From Crithidia fasciculata (taxonomy: Eukaryota; Euglenozoa; Kinetoplastea; Trypanosomatida; Trypanosomatidae), in the NCBI GenBank assembly GCA_000331325.2, contig CM003422.1, positions 550,001 to 614,000 of the forward strand: 64,000 bases of DNA. Direction: 5' to 3'. Below the pieces are notes generated by a model. It did no database searches. It was not told the origin of the DNA and worked only from the letters and a program-made list of their open reading frames with translations. This document shows, piece after piece, positions 8,862-20,277 of this stretch (position 1 is its first letter; each line of letters begins with the position of its first letter). A program made the position numbers and the translations under genes.

Positions 8862-11799
8862 TCACGCGGTACGGCAGAAGTCTAGCGGGCAGGCGTAGTG
8901 CTCCACGTCAGAGGAGAATTGAGAGCAGTTGCGAGCCGGCGCCGACGACGCATCGTCGCGTAGGTCAAACAGCGAGGCTGCGTGGAACGTGCTGGGAGAT
9001 TTGTACTTGTAGTATACATCCACCTTCACGTTGAGAAGGTCGCCCAAGGTGAGGTAGACATCGAGCGGCGTCGACACCCGTTTGGTGCGCTGGAGGAGGT
9101 TCTGGACGGAGGTGAAAGGATCTCGGCCCTTGTTGCGGTCAACACGGTTCAGCACATCTGGATGCACAAGCATCACCGTAGGCGGGGTGCCGCGCTCGAA
9201 TTGACCGGCGCGGGAGTACTCGTAGTAGTGGCCCATGTGGTTGCCGTGGTCTGCGAGGAGAATGAATGTGTTTAGCGGGTTGTCGAAGAAGCGCAGCTTG
9301 TAGCGGAGGTCGTGGAAGAAGCGGGTGAGGCTGTCATCCACAAGCGGGATGACGCCGTGCGTGCCCTCGTGGCCCTCCGTCATGTACATCACATGGAAAA
9401 AGTTCTTGCCGAAGCCGCCTTCCGGCAGCGTGGCGTGACAGTCGCCGCGGCGGGTGGGGGTGTCTGTCGTGGCATTCAATGCCCGCCGCCCGTCCTCCAG
9501 CTGCCTCGCCAGCGTGGCCTCTGTGTAGTTCACCATGTGGTCCCACACCGCCTCGCCGGCCATGCAGCGGCGCACGATGCTGTACGGCCCCTTGAAGTTG
9601 CTGTGCACGCCGGAGTAGTCGAGGTGGCAGAAGGGCTGGTACATGTAGCGATCCACGCCCAAGATCCGCCCACCCGCGCCGCTGCTCGGGACGGTGTGGC
9701 CCATTAAGTACTCAAAGAGGTCGTGGCAGAAGGCCGAGGTGAAGGCTGTGTTGATGGTGTCGCCATACTTCTCCTTGGCAAGGACAAAGACGGAGCTGTT
9801 CATGAAGGAGACGTCGGTGAACTTCACCTCGCCGGGGAGGCCGACCGCGTTGGCGGTGATGCCGGAGAGAAACGGCACCAAGTTTGCCGCGGTGTTGACA
9901 CCCAGCGTCATGGCCCCCTGCGCCTCTAGCACAAGGTGCCCGGTTGTGTTGCTCATCGCGAAGTCGGCGATGGCGCGGCTCAGCTTCGGCAGCGAGCGCT
10001 GCATCTCCTGTCGACTGACCGCGTCGAACAGCATAATGAAGACGTTGCCGGCCGGCTCCTCAGGCGTGGCGTGCGGCTGCGGGGCCTCGCTGCGGCCGGC
10101 TCGCTTCCACTCTGCCACGCATTGCGCCTCGCGGACGCCGCCGGTGCCAGCGCTGTACGCGTCGAGCATCGCGTCGTTCAGGGGGTAGAGGTGGTACTCC
10201 TCGTGCTCCAGCGCCTCACAGTGCACCGTATACGCCGCCGACAGCCCGAGTGGCACCGAGAGGACGGCGTGCCCCTCACTGGGCCACTCGCGGCGGGCTG
10301 CGCGTTCTTGCGGCGTGCGGGGCTTGCGGGCGTGCGCTGCCAGTGTTTGGGGGTCCACCTCGACGGAGAGGATCAGCGAGGTGACGGGATCGCGATGCAC
10401 GACGACTCCGTGCTCAAAAGCCAGTGCTTTGGTGCCGTAGAGCGCCTCCAGCTGCCGGTGATACTCGAGATTTCCCCGCTCCGTCTCCGGCAGCTCCACG
10501 TTGGCGTTCCCGTTAAACTCGTTGTTTTCGGGTCGGTGCAGGTACACGTGGGGACGTTCGCCATCCACGCAGAGCGGCGACACGAGCAGCAGGTGCTCCT
10601 CCGCATCGAGGTAGGAGATAGATGGCAGCCCACTTGCGTGGGAGCACTTTTCACTCCCGGTCCAGAAGTTGAAGGTTCGGCGATGCAGGAGGGCTGGCCA
10701 CACCAACGACCTTGACAGCGTCGGATCGGTGTGCATGCCCTCCAGGCTGCAGAAGTCAAAGGAGTCCGTGACGCCGAGTTTCAAATGCTCCAAGGTGTTC
10801 ACGGTGAGAAAGAGCCAGACGATCCGCGTGGAGATGCAGAAAACAGCGAGGGCGAAGAGGGCCCCGCTGACCTTCAGTGTCACCTGGACGAAGAGCAGAC
10901 GGGAGGCGCTGTTGCTGTTGCTACCGCTGCTGCCACCGTGGCTTGTCTGCGTCGCGAGCTTCGCCAGTCGCAGTGCGATGAAGACCTCGTAAATAACAAG
11001 CAGAACCGTGTCAGAGATCACACGAATGAGGCCGAGATGATCTCCTGCGACTGGCGTGGCGGGGTGGGATTGTCACGTGGATGCCAATGTGCACCAAACA
11101 GATCGCACACGCGATAACAGCAACGACGAGGGAGCAGTAGCGTGTGAGATAGTCCTGCACTTTACGCATGGAAACGCAGCCCTCTCGGAAATTTGAGCCG
11201 CTGCCTCCGCTTGCCTCCCCAATACCGAAAGGGACGCCGCCGGCGCCGCACTTCGCATCACCGCTCGATGACATTGGTGGGCGAGAGGTAGAGCGGTGCT
11301 GCAGACCGCCGGGGACGCCAACAGACACGGCTACGCTGGCTGCGGAGGCCCGTGCTGCACCGTCGCGAAAGCGCACCTCCAGGTCCTCAGCAAACCCCGA
11401 CGCCGCGCGGCCGTCCTCACCGGATGTGTCGCTGTTGCTGCACGGCGCCTGCGAGCACACCGCCCTGGTGGTACCGCGCCGGCGGCGCAACATACAACAC
11501 TTCGGCGGCCACGGCATCGGCAGGCGCCAATGGGCTGCGAAGTAGAGCAGCACGAAATGGCCCAGCGCGGCGATGCCGGCGGAGGCCGCCTCGACCCACC
11601 GCAGGTGCGTCAGCGAGTACCCGCGAACGAGCCGCGAACGCAGCGCGAGCAGCTGCCACGAGCAAATGAGTAGACACCATGACACCAGAGACGAGATTAT
11701 AAAGGCAAAGAAGAGTCCACAGACAGAGGTGGGTGTACCCAGTAGGTTCGACACACCTTTCTGACGTACGCCACTAATCGGGCGAACCATTGGACCCAT
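8862..11799 (-). CDS. DUF229 (alkaline-phosphatase superfamily) multi-pass membrane protein, one frame break
   Basis: About 978 residues when read through one surplus base at 11061-11068 (C3-A-C4 on the coding strand). Two frames fit end to end: an N-terminal frame from the ATG at 11799 (or 11790) and a C-terminal frame with no early ATG. The N-terminal part has hydrophobic segments (VCGLFFAFIISSLVSWCLLI, GIAALGHFVLLYFAA, SLVVAVIACAICLVHIGIHV) before the break and two more after it (DTVLLVIYEVFIAL, ALFALAVFCISTRIVWLFLT). The lumenal catalytic-type domain shows VFIMLFDAVSRQEMQRSLP (~595; metal Asp and Ser nucleophile region) and FILLADHGNHMGHYYEYSR (~851; metal-binding DHG), as in DUF229 and related phospho- or sulfo-transferring enzymes. 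The substrate is unknown; sulfatase, phosphodiesterase or phosphoethanolamine-transferase activity are all possible. It sits between the Stealth array and GH47, which suggests a role in surface-glycan modification (inference). Confidence 0.8.
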
Positions 11800-13031
11800 T
11801 TTGGATAAATGGGATGTCAGCCTGCAGCTAAAAGTAAAGAAAAGAAACAACTGCAAAGGTCTGCAATAGGTAGCAGCGAAACAAGTGTGTAAAATAGAAT
11901 AGCAACAACAACAACAGCAGGAGCCTGAGAAACAAGAGAAAAGAAGAAAACTATATAAACAAAACAAAACAAAACCTCCTCACCTTTGTTGTGCTCAAAA
12001 GTAGGTATGAAGTATAAACACTATTTATTAACAGAGACGGAAGGAAAGGGAGGTGCAGCGCAGCTGTCCGACCGTCCTTTGCAGAAAAACAAGAATAAGA
12101 GAGAAGAAAAAAGAAGAAAAGAAGCAAATTTTGATCGCCAATGGTTGTCAAACGCCTTTACTACTCAATTTGAATATAAATATTTGTTTTTTCCAGTGAT
12201 TAATTCCGCTGTGTGGAGGCGATTGCGAGGCGTTTGTTTAAGAAGGAAAGAAGAGAAAAAGAGCGCATCAGAACAGGAAGTGGAAGGAGCGCATTGGTAG
12301 CGAGACTGCACTATATAAAGGGCGCTACTCCGCCTGACGCAGGGAAAGCAGTACCCTTCATCGTCCGTTTCTTTCGAAACCTTCTAGGGACTTCACCTCA
12401 CACAGTTGCAGTTCCTGCGAACAGCAAACTCGCCGATGCGTCTTCTCCGCCGACTACAGTAAGACGACTTCACGACACCTTCTTGCCAAAGCAACGCATA
12501 TAACAGACGTCTCATGCTTTTCCCCGTTCCAGCTTTCTTTACTGTGTGCGCGCGACACGTGTACATACCGATGCATCGCGTCTCCTAAAAACCGCAGTCG
12601 TTTTTTTATGACTTGCTGGATTTTTTTTTCTTGCAGGCGATGAGAATCGCCACAATGCAAAGAGTCGTTAAGTCGTCGATGTAATGAAGAAGGAAGAGAA
12701 AGCATACGTGAGTGTCTTTTCCCGTGTCTGAAGCGATATTATAAAAAAAAGAATAGCTTATTGACAAACAGGCTACTTCACAGAGCACAAAGAAACATTC
12801 TGATTTGAAAAGGTTCGCGTCACTATCAAATCCCTTGCAGTTTACAGTACATCAGCGGAAAGTCCCTTCTTGTAGTTAAGAAAGAGAAAAAGAGGACAAG
12901 CTCTCAAAAAGCGACTTTAAAAAATCACCGTAGCTGGCGGCGTTGAGACGCGATTCTACATGACTCAGAAAAAAAAAGGATTGGGCCTTTCAGCCAGTAA
13001 AATGAAAAATGACAAATGTTAGCAGTGACCG
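11800..13031. other. Intergenic, no gene recognised
   Basis: About 1.2 kb. The part near 11800-11990 is A/C-rich on the plus strand, which is T/G-rich with pyrimidine stretches on the sense strand, and probably contains the 5' UTR and splice tract of the DUF229 gene. The remainder is likely 3' UTR of the first Stealth gene. Confidence 0.55.
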
Positions 13032-15455
13032 TCACACCTCCAGTCTCTCGTGCAGCTCGTTTCGCTCCCACGGTGCTTGTGGCGCCATGTACGAGCTAAG
13101 CCACAGCAGGCGGCGAAAAAGCGTCTTGGTGAGCAAGGACTCGTCCCACCCAGTCAGCTCGCTCGGACGCGCCTGCTTCTCTAGGACGCTGCTGGCCAGA
13201 TCGTCGTTGACGGTAATGAAGAGAGGCAGGTGCGATGTGTGGAAACCTGGGTGCGGCAGCGAGGCGTTGCTGGAGTGCGCGGCTGCGTCGGCGTCGCTGC
13301 CAACCATCAACTCCACCTTGGAGAGAACAATGGCCAGTCGCTGTAAGTCTTCGACGATGAAGAAGCGAAAGGTGTTGTCGTGCGTTGACACGTGATGGTG
13401 AACGTCGAGCACCAGGGACTGCACGCGCGACGGATCTGCGACGCCCTGAGCCCGGCACCCCGTTGGCAGCTCAAGGCTTGTCGACGCGGGCGAGCGAGCG
13501 GTACTGTGGGAAAGCAGCATCTTAACCGGAAGCGATGCGGTGTAAAGAGACAGGGATTGCAGATGCCTCGCGTCCTTCGACACGCGACACAAGCTGCAGT
13601 TCTCCTCATCGCGCGTGCAATTTGTCGTGCCTTCTGCGATGTCAGCGCGTTCCTTCGTAGCCGCCCTATCAGAAACGTTCAGCCATGCAGCCTCATAGCT
13701 TCTCCAATGTTGCAGAAGCTCGGCATGCTGCAAACGCACTTCTTGACTCGTTCCCTCCCCCGGGTGGCCTGGACAGAAGGTGGACCGGGCACGTCGCCAC
13801 CTCCGCGCGACGCGCGGATACATTCCTGACACCGTAGCAGCGCAGTGAGCGTCTGTCTGACACCACAATGCCCCCACGCGTGATCGCCGCATCGCCAACG
13901 AGAAGAACTCGTAAATGTGCGCCGGCGAAAACATACTCATATTGCGCAGGTACGCCCGACGCATCTCCGCCACGACGTCCCCAAACCCATCGAGCCTATC
14001 CTCCAACATGACACGGGACACCTCGCGATCCACGACGCGTGGCATGTGTGCGTACTCCATGGACGGCACCACACCAGGCAGCTCATTCTGCACACGGTAG
14101 CGCGCGAAGTGGTTCAGAGCATTTCTGCCATTGTCACTAGGAGCAGGAAGCTGCGTCGGCTCGCAAAGAGTTCGCAGCATTGCAGTAAGTCGTGATGTGC
14201 CGCTGCCCCGGTCGGCTACTTGCCGACACACAGAGCGCGGGACCAGCGCAGCTCCGACAGCGGCCACTAAAGACCGCCTCGGCGAGCCCACGTAGCCGTC
14301 ACTGTTGAAGACACTCTCAAAAAGAAGTGGTGTCCGCTCGGCCGCCGCCTCACGCGCATAAACAGCAGCTGCGCTTGTTGCTGTGTTGCGCACGAGATCA
14401 GCCATCTCCAGCAGCTGGCGTGGTGGGGAGAGCGGACGGAAGAGATCAAAGAAGGACATTCTCCGTCCTACCAGCATGTCGTTGTTGAAGTACAGAAAGA
14501 AACGAGAGATACCAGGAATGCGGTGCATCCCGGACTCGATCACGTTCGAGTTCATCGTCGGCAGCACCCACTCCGCCTCCTCCGCCGTGAACATGTCGCG
14601 GTGCGTCACCACGCGCAGCTGCGGGAACCTCTCCACGTCCAGCCACGCAGGCACCTGGTCCACGTCCGACACCACAAGGTACACCCGGCGCACAAGCGGC
14701 ACAACGCTGCCTTCCTCCACGCCGCTCGCGTCCACGCGGTAGCCCAGCTCGCCAAGGCGCCGCACGTCCGCGGCGTGGCGGCGGTGGTGCTGCGCCAGTG
14801 CAGCGTTGTCCAGCATGAACGCGCGCAGCGCACGCAGCGAGTACCGCAGCTCCTCCCAGTCGCGGTAGCGCCGCTGCTCGAACGGCACATTGCGCATCTT
14901 CAGGTGGCGCTCGAACGACGGCGCGCTCGGGTTCACGTACGTGTACACAACGTCCAGCCGCATCGGCGCAGCAACGCGGGCCGCGCGGTCCACCGTCCAC
15001 AGCGTCGCGTCGTGCGCGCTGAAGAAGTCGTGGTACGGGCTCGACGGCTTCGCGTGCGGCGACGACACGTACGCCGCAGCAACACGCAGGAACTCCCGCT
15101 CCACCGTCGTGTTCCCCTTCCCGTCGTCGTCGCTGTAGCAGAAGCTCGACACACGGCTCGTCGGCGTGTACAGCATCAGCACCGTGCTGTCCACCGGCAG
15201 TGTCGTAAAGTCATCGACGTTGGTGGCGGTAGATTTGTGTACTCCACAGGCTTCCTCCGTGAGGCCATGGGACTCTACCTTGTTTTCGCTGATTGCCGTA
15301 GGAGGCTGGGTGAGGACCGTGTTGTAGATGAGCACACAGCCAAGCAGCACAAATAAAAGAACTAGTAGAAAAGAACGCCTCACCTGTCGTATGTTGTGTG
15401 GTGGCTCCTTCACTGGCGGGTCCGAGCACAGAGATGAGCGGGACGAGGAAACCAT
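13032..15455 (-). CDS. Stealth-family sugar-phosphate transferase, copy 1 (divergent C-terminal half)
   Basis: About 807 residues from the ATG at 15455; the 36 in-frame codons upstream begin at GTG and lie in a T-rich tract, so they are rejected. A short cytosolic tail is followed by a signal-anchor (SFLLVLLFVLLGCVLIY), predicting a type II Golgi/ER protein. Stealth regions: CR1 RLDVVYTYVN (~165); CR2 from RRYRDWEELRYSLRALRAFM (~187) through LPTMNSNVIESGMHRIPGIS to FFLYFNNDMLVG (~325); a CR3-like block with YAHMPRVVDREV (~468); CR4 PLFITVNDDLASS (~748) and a closing APWER. The family includes bacterial capsule hexose-phosphate transferases and animal GlcNAc-1-phosphotransferase (GNPTAB). The C-terminal half differs strongly from copies 2 and 3, while residues ~85-317 are nearly identical to theirs. 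Donor and acceptor are unknown. Confidence 0.85.
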   Translation of the reverse strand: MVSSSRSSLCSDPPVKEPPHNIRQVRRSFLLVLLFVLLGCVLIYNTVLTQPPTAISENKVESHGLTEEACGVHKSTATNVDDFTTLPVDSTVLMLYTPTSRVSSFCYSDDDGKGNTTVEREFLRVAAAYVSSPHAKPSSPYHDFFSAHDATLWTVDRAARVAAPMRLDVVYTYVNPSAPSFERHLKMRNVPFEQRRYRDWEELRYSLRALRAFMLDNAALAQHHRRHAADVRRLGELGYRVDASGVEEGSVVPLVRRVYLVVSDVDQVPAWLDVERFPQLRVVTHRDMFTAEEAEWVLPTMNSNVIESGMHRIPGISRFFLYFNNDMLVGRRMSFFDLFRPLSPPRQLLEMADLVRNTATSAAAVYAREAAAERTPLLFESVFNSDGYVGSPRRSLVAAVGAALVPRSVCRQVADRGSGTSRLTAMLRTLCEPTQLPAPSDNGRNALNHFARYRVQNELPGVVPSMEYAHMPRVVDREVSRVMLEDRLDGFGDVVAEMRRAYLRNMSMFSPAHIYEFFSLAMRRSRVGALWCQTDAHCAATVSGMYPRVARRWRRARSTFCPGHPGEGTSQEVRLQHAELLQHWRSYEAAWLNVSDRAATKERADIAEGTTNCTRDEENCSLCRVSKDARHLQSLSLYTASLPVKMLLSHSTARSPASTSLELPTGCRAQGVADPSRVQSLVLDVHHHVSTHDNTFRFFIVEDLQRLAIVLSKVELMVGSDADAAAHSSNASLPHPGFHTSHLPLFITVNDDLASSVLEKQARPSELTGWDESLLTKTLFRRLLWLSSYMAPQAPWERNELHERLEV
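14503..15198 (-). repeat. 696 bp conserved Stealth core, copy 1
   Basis: Matches 19325-20020 and 24276-24971 over exactly 696 bp with no indels by eye and only scattered substitutions. It encodes CR1 and most of CR2 and is very GC-rich. The flanking coding sequence diverges abruptly at both ends. Confidence 0.9.
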
Positions 15456-17994
15456 TTTCAGCACGTCGGCGAGTAAAAAAAGAAAAAAAAGAAAAGACAG
15501 CGAGGCTTTGAAAATGGAATAGTAGTAGTATTGTTTAGTATGAAAGGAAAAAGAGTAATTCACACGTGTTTTAGTAAAGAAGATGTAAAGGGTTCCGTTT
15601 GTCCCTCCGCGCCTTGGTTCAGTGAGCTCTCTGCCAGCGCAGTCGGCTTATTGTCGATGTGCGAAGCGAGGGTGAAAGGCAGACGAGTTACGGCGTTCAG
15701 CGGAGAAGAGGCTACACCTGCTAAAGGCTGTATGGTCACTTGCCCAGAAATAAAATAATTGCACAGGGCGAGTACGAAGATGGATCTCTTTTGCTTGTGA
15801 CGTTGTGTGCCTGTGGTGAGCTTTTCTTTTGTGAAGCTGCATACACACGCGCACACAAACGAGCAGACTACGGCATAACCTCGAGGCCGCCGGCAAGGAC
15901 GAAAGATGAAAGTCAGAAAGAGGAAGAGTGAGGGCGGGATACAAGAAGACACGGAGATGATTGCCACGACTGCGCGAGCCTTGCAAAGAGTGCCAGTGTA
16001 CTTTGTTGCTGTTGTTTTTCCGTCAGTCGAAGAAAAAAAAAACATGTTGTGTCGAGCGTGATGCACTGATTAACCCACCACCTCACCGCCAGAGACGCAA
16101 CACAAAGTTGTGTGCGTATCAGCAGCGACGAGGTCTGAGAGACGCCATTTTACTTTTCCAAGGAGCAGCGAAGAAGGCACTCGAGATCAAATTTGCGCAG
16201 CGGACAGTGTGAGGCAAAGTAATTGAATTTTTACCGTGCATGGGTCTTCTCAGATAGACATCATTTTTTGACGTTGAAGGTACGGGGTTAAGAGAAAAAT
16301 AGCAAGAGGCAATTATAGAAGATTATGAAGCAAAAAAAAAATCAGAGAAAAAGGTGAGCGGCATGCACTAAAACGTTCAGTGTCGCGTCGAAGAGTAGAG
16401 AAGGAGGTGGGACCCGCTGAAGGCTTCTTGTGTTAAGGAGAAAAAATAAACCGGTCCCTTTGCAATCCTGCACACTTGTGGAGACTGCAGCAGTGTCTGC
16501 ACGATCCGCACGTGTACGACCGGTTTCCAAAGCTCCATAAATTTAGCATCCCTTTCCTCACCTCAAAAAGTTTGGAGTTGCGGGCTGAAAAAAAGGAGGG
16601 GAGGACAGCACAATAGCTCGTAATTTAAAAAAAAAACTGCATAAGTATGTCGGAAAGTACTCAAAGCACCAAAAAAAAATGCCATCTAATAATTTGGCCG
16701 CTCCACGGCCTGCTGCAAGTAATGAGAAAAAAGAAAAGACACTCCACTTAGAAGAACAATAGTTAACAGCAACAAAGAGAAGCACTAAGAGTGGATAAAA
16801 AAAAACTTGTGCCAGTGACGAGAAAGAGGAGAACGGGTGAAAGAGGAGAACAGGTGAAAAGAACCAAAAAAAAAGGACAAAAGAGAGAAACACAGTAGGC
16901 ACCTGCTTACCCAACAAAAAAAAAAAGGAGAAAATTCTCATCCGCTTGCACTCGGATGCAGGGGAGCTGTTGTAGAGTCGCGGGAGAATTTTCTCGCACA
17001 TGTTGGTCTCGGTGCTTTATGCACCAATAATCTGCATCGCATGCAATTTACAACGCCCCAACAAGTAAGCTTCGCACCCCGGACGCACATGTGGAAGCTT
17101 TAATACAAGGAAACCAGTAAAATTTAAAAAAAAAAAAACTTCAGATGCTTCAGAGCGTATGTCGTGAATGACAGGTAACGCTAGCTTTCAGGAGACCTAA
17201 AGAAATGAAGCTTATCAATTTTTTTTGTTTTATTGCAATTATTTTTTTTTTGTACAACACAATCACAACAAGACAAAAAAAAAGAGCAAATATTAAGTGG
17301 CATTTAAAACAAAGTTGTCTCTGATGGTAGAAGCGCAACCATGCAGCAAAAAAAAAAAGACGCTGAAAAGGACAGCGAAGAGAAAGTATTTGTGGACCTT
17401 TAGGAGCTAGCGCAGGGTTTTTTCAAAAAATGCACTTTTAATTAGCGGGCACAAGAAATATAACCCCGTGCGTTCTGACCGCCACCCTGACTTCAACAAC
17501 CTTACGCAGCACGCAGCGTCGCAAAAAAAAAAAAAAGGTTGCAGACACAACTGCACGACATCTGACTGTGAGCAAAGAAAAAATGAAAAAGAAAGCTCAA
17601 TGGCGCATAAAATAAAATAAAAGAACCTCGGCGAATATCAAGAAGAGGCTCATGCTCCGCACAGTTTACGAGCACTGCGAACTCACGAACACAGCGCTGC
17701 ACCAATCAGCGACACATGAAAGAGAAAATACTGGCACACTTCAAATCCTTTTTTTTATTACCACTGCTCTTCTTTTTTTTTTCCGATTTTTACACGCATC
17801 ATCATCGAGAAAAATAAAATATTTATTTTACGCCACGCCGCGCGTCAAAGATCACAAACGCCGCAGCGATAACTTACTTGTTTTTTGTGAGTGGTACCTG
17901 AATACACCTGCCTGAAATGAGCGTGGGGTAAAGATAGCGAAGGTAGCTGCTGCTCGCCAGACGCATTCCGACACACAGTACTTGGGTACTTTGA
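15456..17994. other. Intergenic between Stealth copies 1 and 2, no gene recognised
   Basis: About 2.5 kb, strongly A-rich on the plus strand with many runs of 8-13 A, which become T-tracts on the sense strand. A short imperfect direct repeat of a GAAAGAGGAGAAC-type unit lies near 16817-16860. No credible open frame in either orientation. It probably contains the 3' UTR of copy 2 and the trans-splicing tract of copy 1. Confidence 0.6.
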
Positions 17995-20277
17995 CTAGAT
18001 GCGATTCGTACCAATCCGCTCCCACGGTGCGGCCGGACAGCTCTGCGACACAATCCTCAGTAGCGTATCAAAGACTGCCTTCGTCTCTTCGAAATCGGCT
18101 GAAGTAGGAAAGTTGTCGTTGAACCCCATAAACAGCGGGCGGTCAACCCACTCGTACTTCAGTCGTGCAGCGACAAGCATTGTCTTCACCTCGCTGTCCA
18201 CCATCTCGAACAGAAAAGTGCCGTCGCGCTTCGTGTGGTGGAAGATGTCGTGGAGGAGGCTGTAGTAGTGGTCGTCGCTCCGCGCACACCACTTCGACGA
18301 CACCGAGCTGCACGTGTCGCCAGACGCAACATCCGGTATCGCATACAGCGACTTCAACGACGACAGCTTCCGCGTCGGCTGTGCAGGGCTCACCGTGCGG
18401 CGCACCCACCAGTACCCCATCTCCAGGGCAAGATCGGGACGCTGCAGCTGGGCACCCCACGTGTCGCCGTACAACGCGCCAAACATCGAAAGCTCCATGC
18501 GTCGCGTCAGGCGGCCGACAAGCTTCTCCTCAACACTGCGGCTGTTCTTCGCAACGTGCTGCCACCACCACGCCTGCAGCTCCTCGCGGACATCGCTGAA
18601 AGCGCTGCGGGGAGTGCTGTGCCACACCGTGTTCCACACATGACGCTCTGCCCCACGCGCCATCGCAACAGCAAACACGGCGTACTCGTCAACGGGGGAG
18701 TACGGGTACATCTCGCGCTCGTATGCCGCTCGAGTGGCGTTGGTGAGGTCGAAGAGCTCCACCTCGTTAAGTCGGCGATACACCTCTCGATCGATGAGCT
18801 GCGGAATGTGCGCATAACCGAACGGAAGCTCCACGCCATCTAAGTGAGTCGAAGTTAGGTAGTAGTAGTATGCACTTCCAACACCGAGGCCTCGAGGTGT
18901 CACACCGTAGTGCAGATCGTGGAGAGCAAAAGCCTGCTTGGTAGACCACGACGGCAGCAGTGTGGAGTCTTTCGTCCACTCTTTTTGCTGCGGACCTGCT
19001 GGAAACACCGCAGCTACTCGTTGGAGCAGACAGCTTCCGAGCTCCCGCTGCGCGCGAGACGTGGCTGCGGTCTCGGCCTCCGTCAAGTCTCCCTCCATCC
19101 ACTTCATAACTTCCGTATCGCTGTGCACGACTGGCTCCAGGAGAAGAACCGCGCGATCAACATTCTGAAGGCTCTCGGCAACCCACGCACCCAAGTCACC
19201 ACTCCCTTGCACAGCCAGGTCGTACAGGTGAAGGCGCTGGCGCATCGGTGACAACGGACGAAACAGATCAAAGAGGGACACCTTTCGGCCAACAAACATG
19301 TCGTTCGCCGTGTAGAAAAAAAAGCGAGAGATACCAGGAATTCGATGGAGCCCCGACTCGATCACATTCGAGTTGAGAGTCGGCAGCACCCACTCCGCCT
19401 CCTCCGCCGTGAACATGTCGCGGTGCGTCACCACGCGCAGCTGCGGGAACCTCTCCACGTCCAGCCACGCAGGCACCTGGTCCACGTCCGACACCACAAG
19501 GTACACCCGGCGCACAAGCGGCACAACGCTGCCCTCCTCCACACCGCTCGCGTCCACGCGGTAGCCCAGCTCGCCAAGGCGCCGCACGTCCGCGGCGTGG
19601 CGGCGGTGGTGCTGCGCCAGTGCAGCGTTGTCCAGCATGAACGCGCGCAGCGCACGCAGCGAGTACCGCAGCTCCTCCCAGTCGCGGTAGCGCCGCTGCT
19701 CGAACGGCACATTGCGCATCTTCAGGTGGCGCTCGAACGACGGCGCGCTCGGGTTCACGTACGTGTACACAACGTCCAGCCGCATCGGCGCAGCAACGCG
19801 GGCCGCGCGGTCCACCGTCCACAGCGTCGCGTCGTGCGCGCTGAAGAAGTCGTGGTACGGGCTCGACGGCTTCGCGTGCGGCGACGACACGTACGCCGCA
19901 GCAACGCGCAGGAACTCCCGCTCCACCGTCGTGTTCCCCTTCCCGTAGTCGTCGCTGTAGCAGAAGCTCGACACACGGCTCGTCGGCGTGTACAGCATCA
20001 GCACCGTGCTGTCCACCGGCGCTTCTTTGAAGCCACTGTGAGCTTTTCCACTCGCTATGTGCGACGCACAGACGGACTCGGAAACGGGTTCCAGGGCTTT
20101 GTAATAGTGGAAAAGTGCCCGCGGCAGGTGGAGCAAAACAGTGAACAGAAGGCAGAAACACAAAAGCCCGATACAGAAGAATTTGTATTCGAGCTTTCGC
20201 GGTCGTTGACGACGGTCATAGTAGCTGAAGGATTTTTGTCCCGTCGTGAGCGGGCTGCTTGGTGATGTGACGCTCAT
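17995..20277 (-). CDS. Stealth-family sugar-phosphate transferase, copy 2
   Basis: 760 residues from the ATG at 20277. A Ser/Thr/Arg-rich cytosolic tail of about 30 residues precedes a signal-anchor (FFCIGLLCFCLLFTVLLHLP). CR1 RLDVVYTYVN (~165), CR2 (~187-335) ending in FFYTANDMFVGRK, a CR3-like YAHIPQLIDREVYRRL (~490) and CR4 PLFMGFNDNFPT (~715) with a closing AAPWER. The acidic pair that usually follows Asn in the CR2 NDD motif reads A-N-D here. It is collinear with copy 3 at a constant offset of 4951 bp over 18140-20020, with near-identity at both ends of that span and a more diverged middle (18686-19324). It is probably a Golgi enzyme that moves a sugar-phosphate from a nucleotide sugar onto a glycan; the real reaction is not shown by sequence. 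Confidence 0.87.
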   Translation of the reverse strand: MSVTSPSSPLTTGQKSFSYYDRRQRPRKLEYKFFCIGLLCFCLLFTVLLHLPRALFHYYKALEPVSESVCASHIASGKAHSGFKEAPVDSTVLMLYTPTSRVSSFCYSDDYGKGNTTVEREFLRVAAAYVSSPHAKPSSPYHDFFSAHDATLWTVDRAARVAAPMRLDVVYTYVNPSAPSFERHLKMRNVPFEQRRYRDWEELRYSLRALRAFMLDNAALAQHHRRHAADVRRLGELGYRVDASGVEEGSVVPLVRRVYLVVSDVDQVPAWLDVERFPQLRVVTHRDMFTAEEAEWVLPTLNSNVIESGLHRIPGISRFFFYTANDMFVGRKVSLFDLFRPLSPMRQRLHLYDLAVQGSGDLGAWVAESLQNVDRAVLLLEPVVHSDTEVMKWMEGDLTEAETAATSRAQRELGSCLLQRVAAVFPAGPQQKEWTKDSTLLPSWSTKQAFALHDLHYGVTPRGLGVGSAYYYYLTSTHLDGVELPFGYAHIPQLIDREVYRRLNEVELFDLTNATRAAYEREMYPYSPVDEYAVFAVAMARGAERHVWNTVWHSTPRSAFSDVREELQAWWWQHVAKNSRSVEEKLVGRLTRRMELSMFGALYGDTWGAQLQRPDLALEMGYWWVRRTVSPAQPTRKLSSLKSLYAIPDVASGDTCSSVSSKWCARSDDHYYSLLHDIFHHTKRDGTFLFEMVDSEVKTMLVAARLKYEWVDRPLFMGFNDNFPTSADFEETKAVFDTLLRIVSQSCPAAPWERIGTNRI
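18140..18685 (-). repeat. 546 bp Stealth 3' block shared by copies 2 and 3 (copy 2)
   Basis: Near-identical to 23091-23636 with no net indel. It encodes the C-terminal region containing the Trp-rich AWWWQHVAKNSRSV stretch. It is absent from copy 1, whose C-terminal half is unrelated at the nucleotide level. Confidence 0.85.
19325..20020 (-). repeat. 696 bp conserved Stealth core, copy 2
   Basis: Second member of the three-copy GC-rich block. It differs from the others mainly near its 5'-left edge (19345-19385), where the Met codons of MNSNVIESGM are replaced by Leu codons. The similarity to copy 3 continues about 11 bp further right. Confidence 0.9.

Noticed and set aside
14523-15356. Long plus-strand frames opposite each Stealth core (also near 19345-20265 and 24296-25006)
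   Set aside because: They repeat in all three copies because the DNA is homologous; composition is His/Arg/Gln-rich, and the minus strand carries the conserved Stealth motifs.
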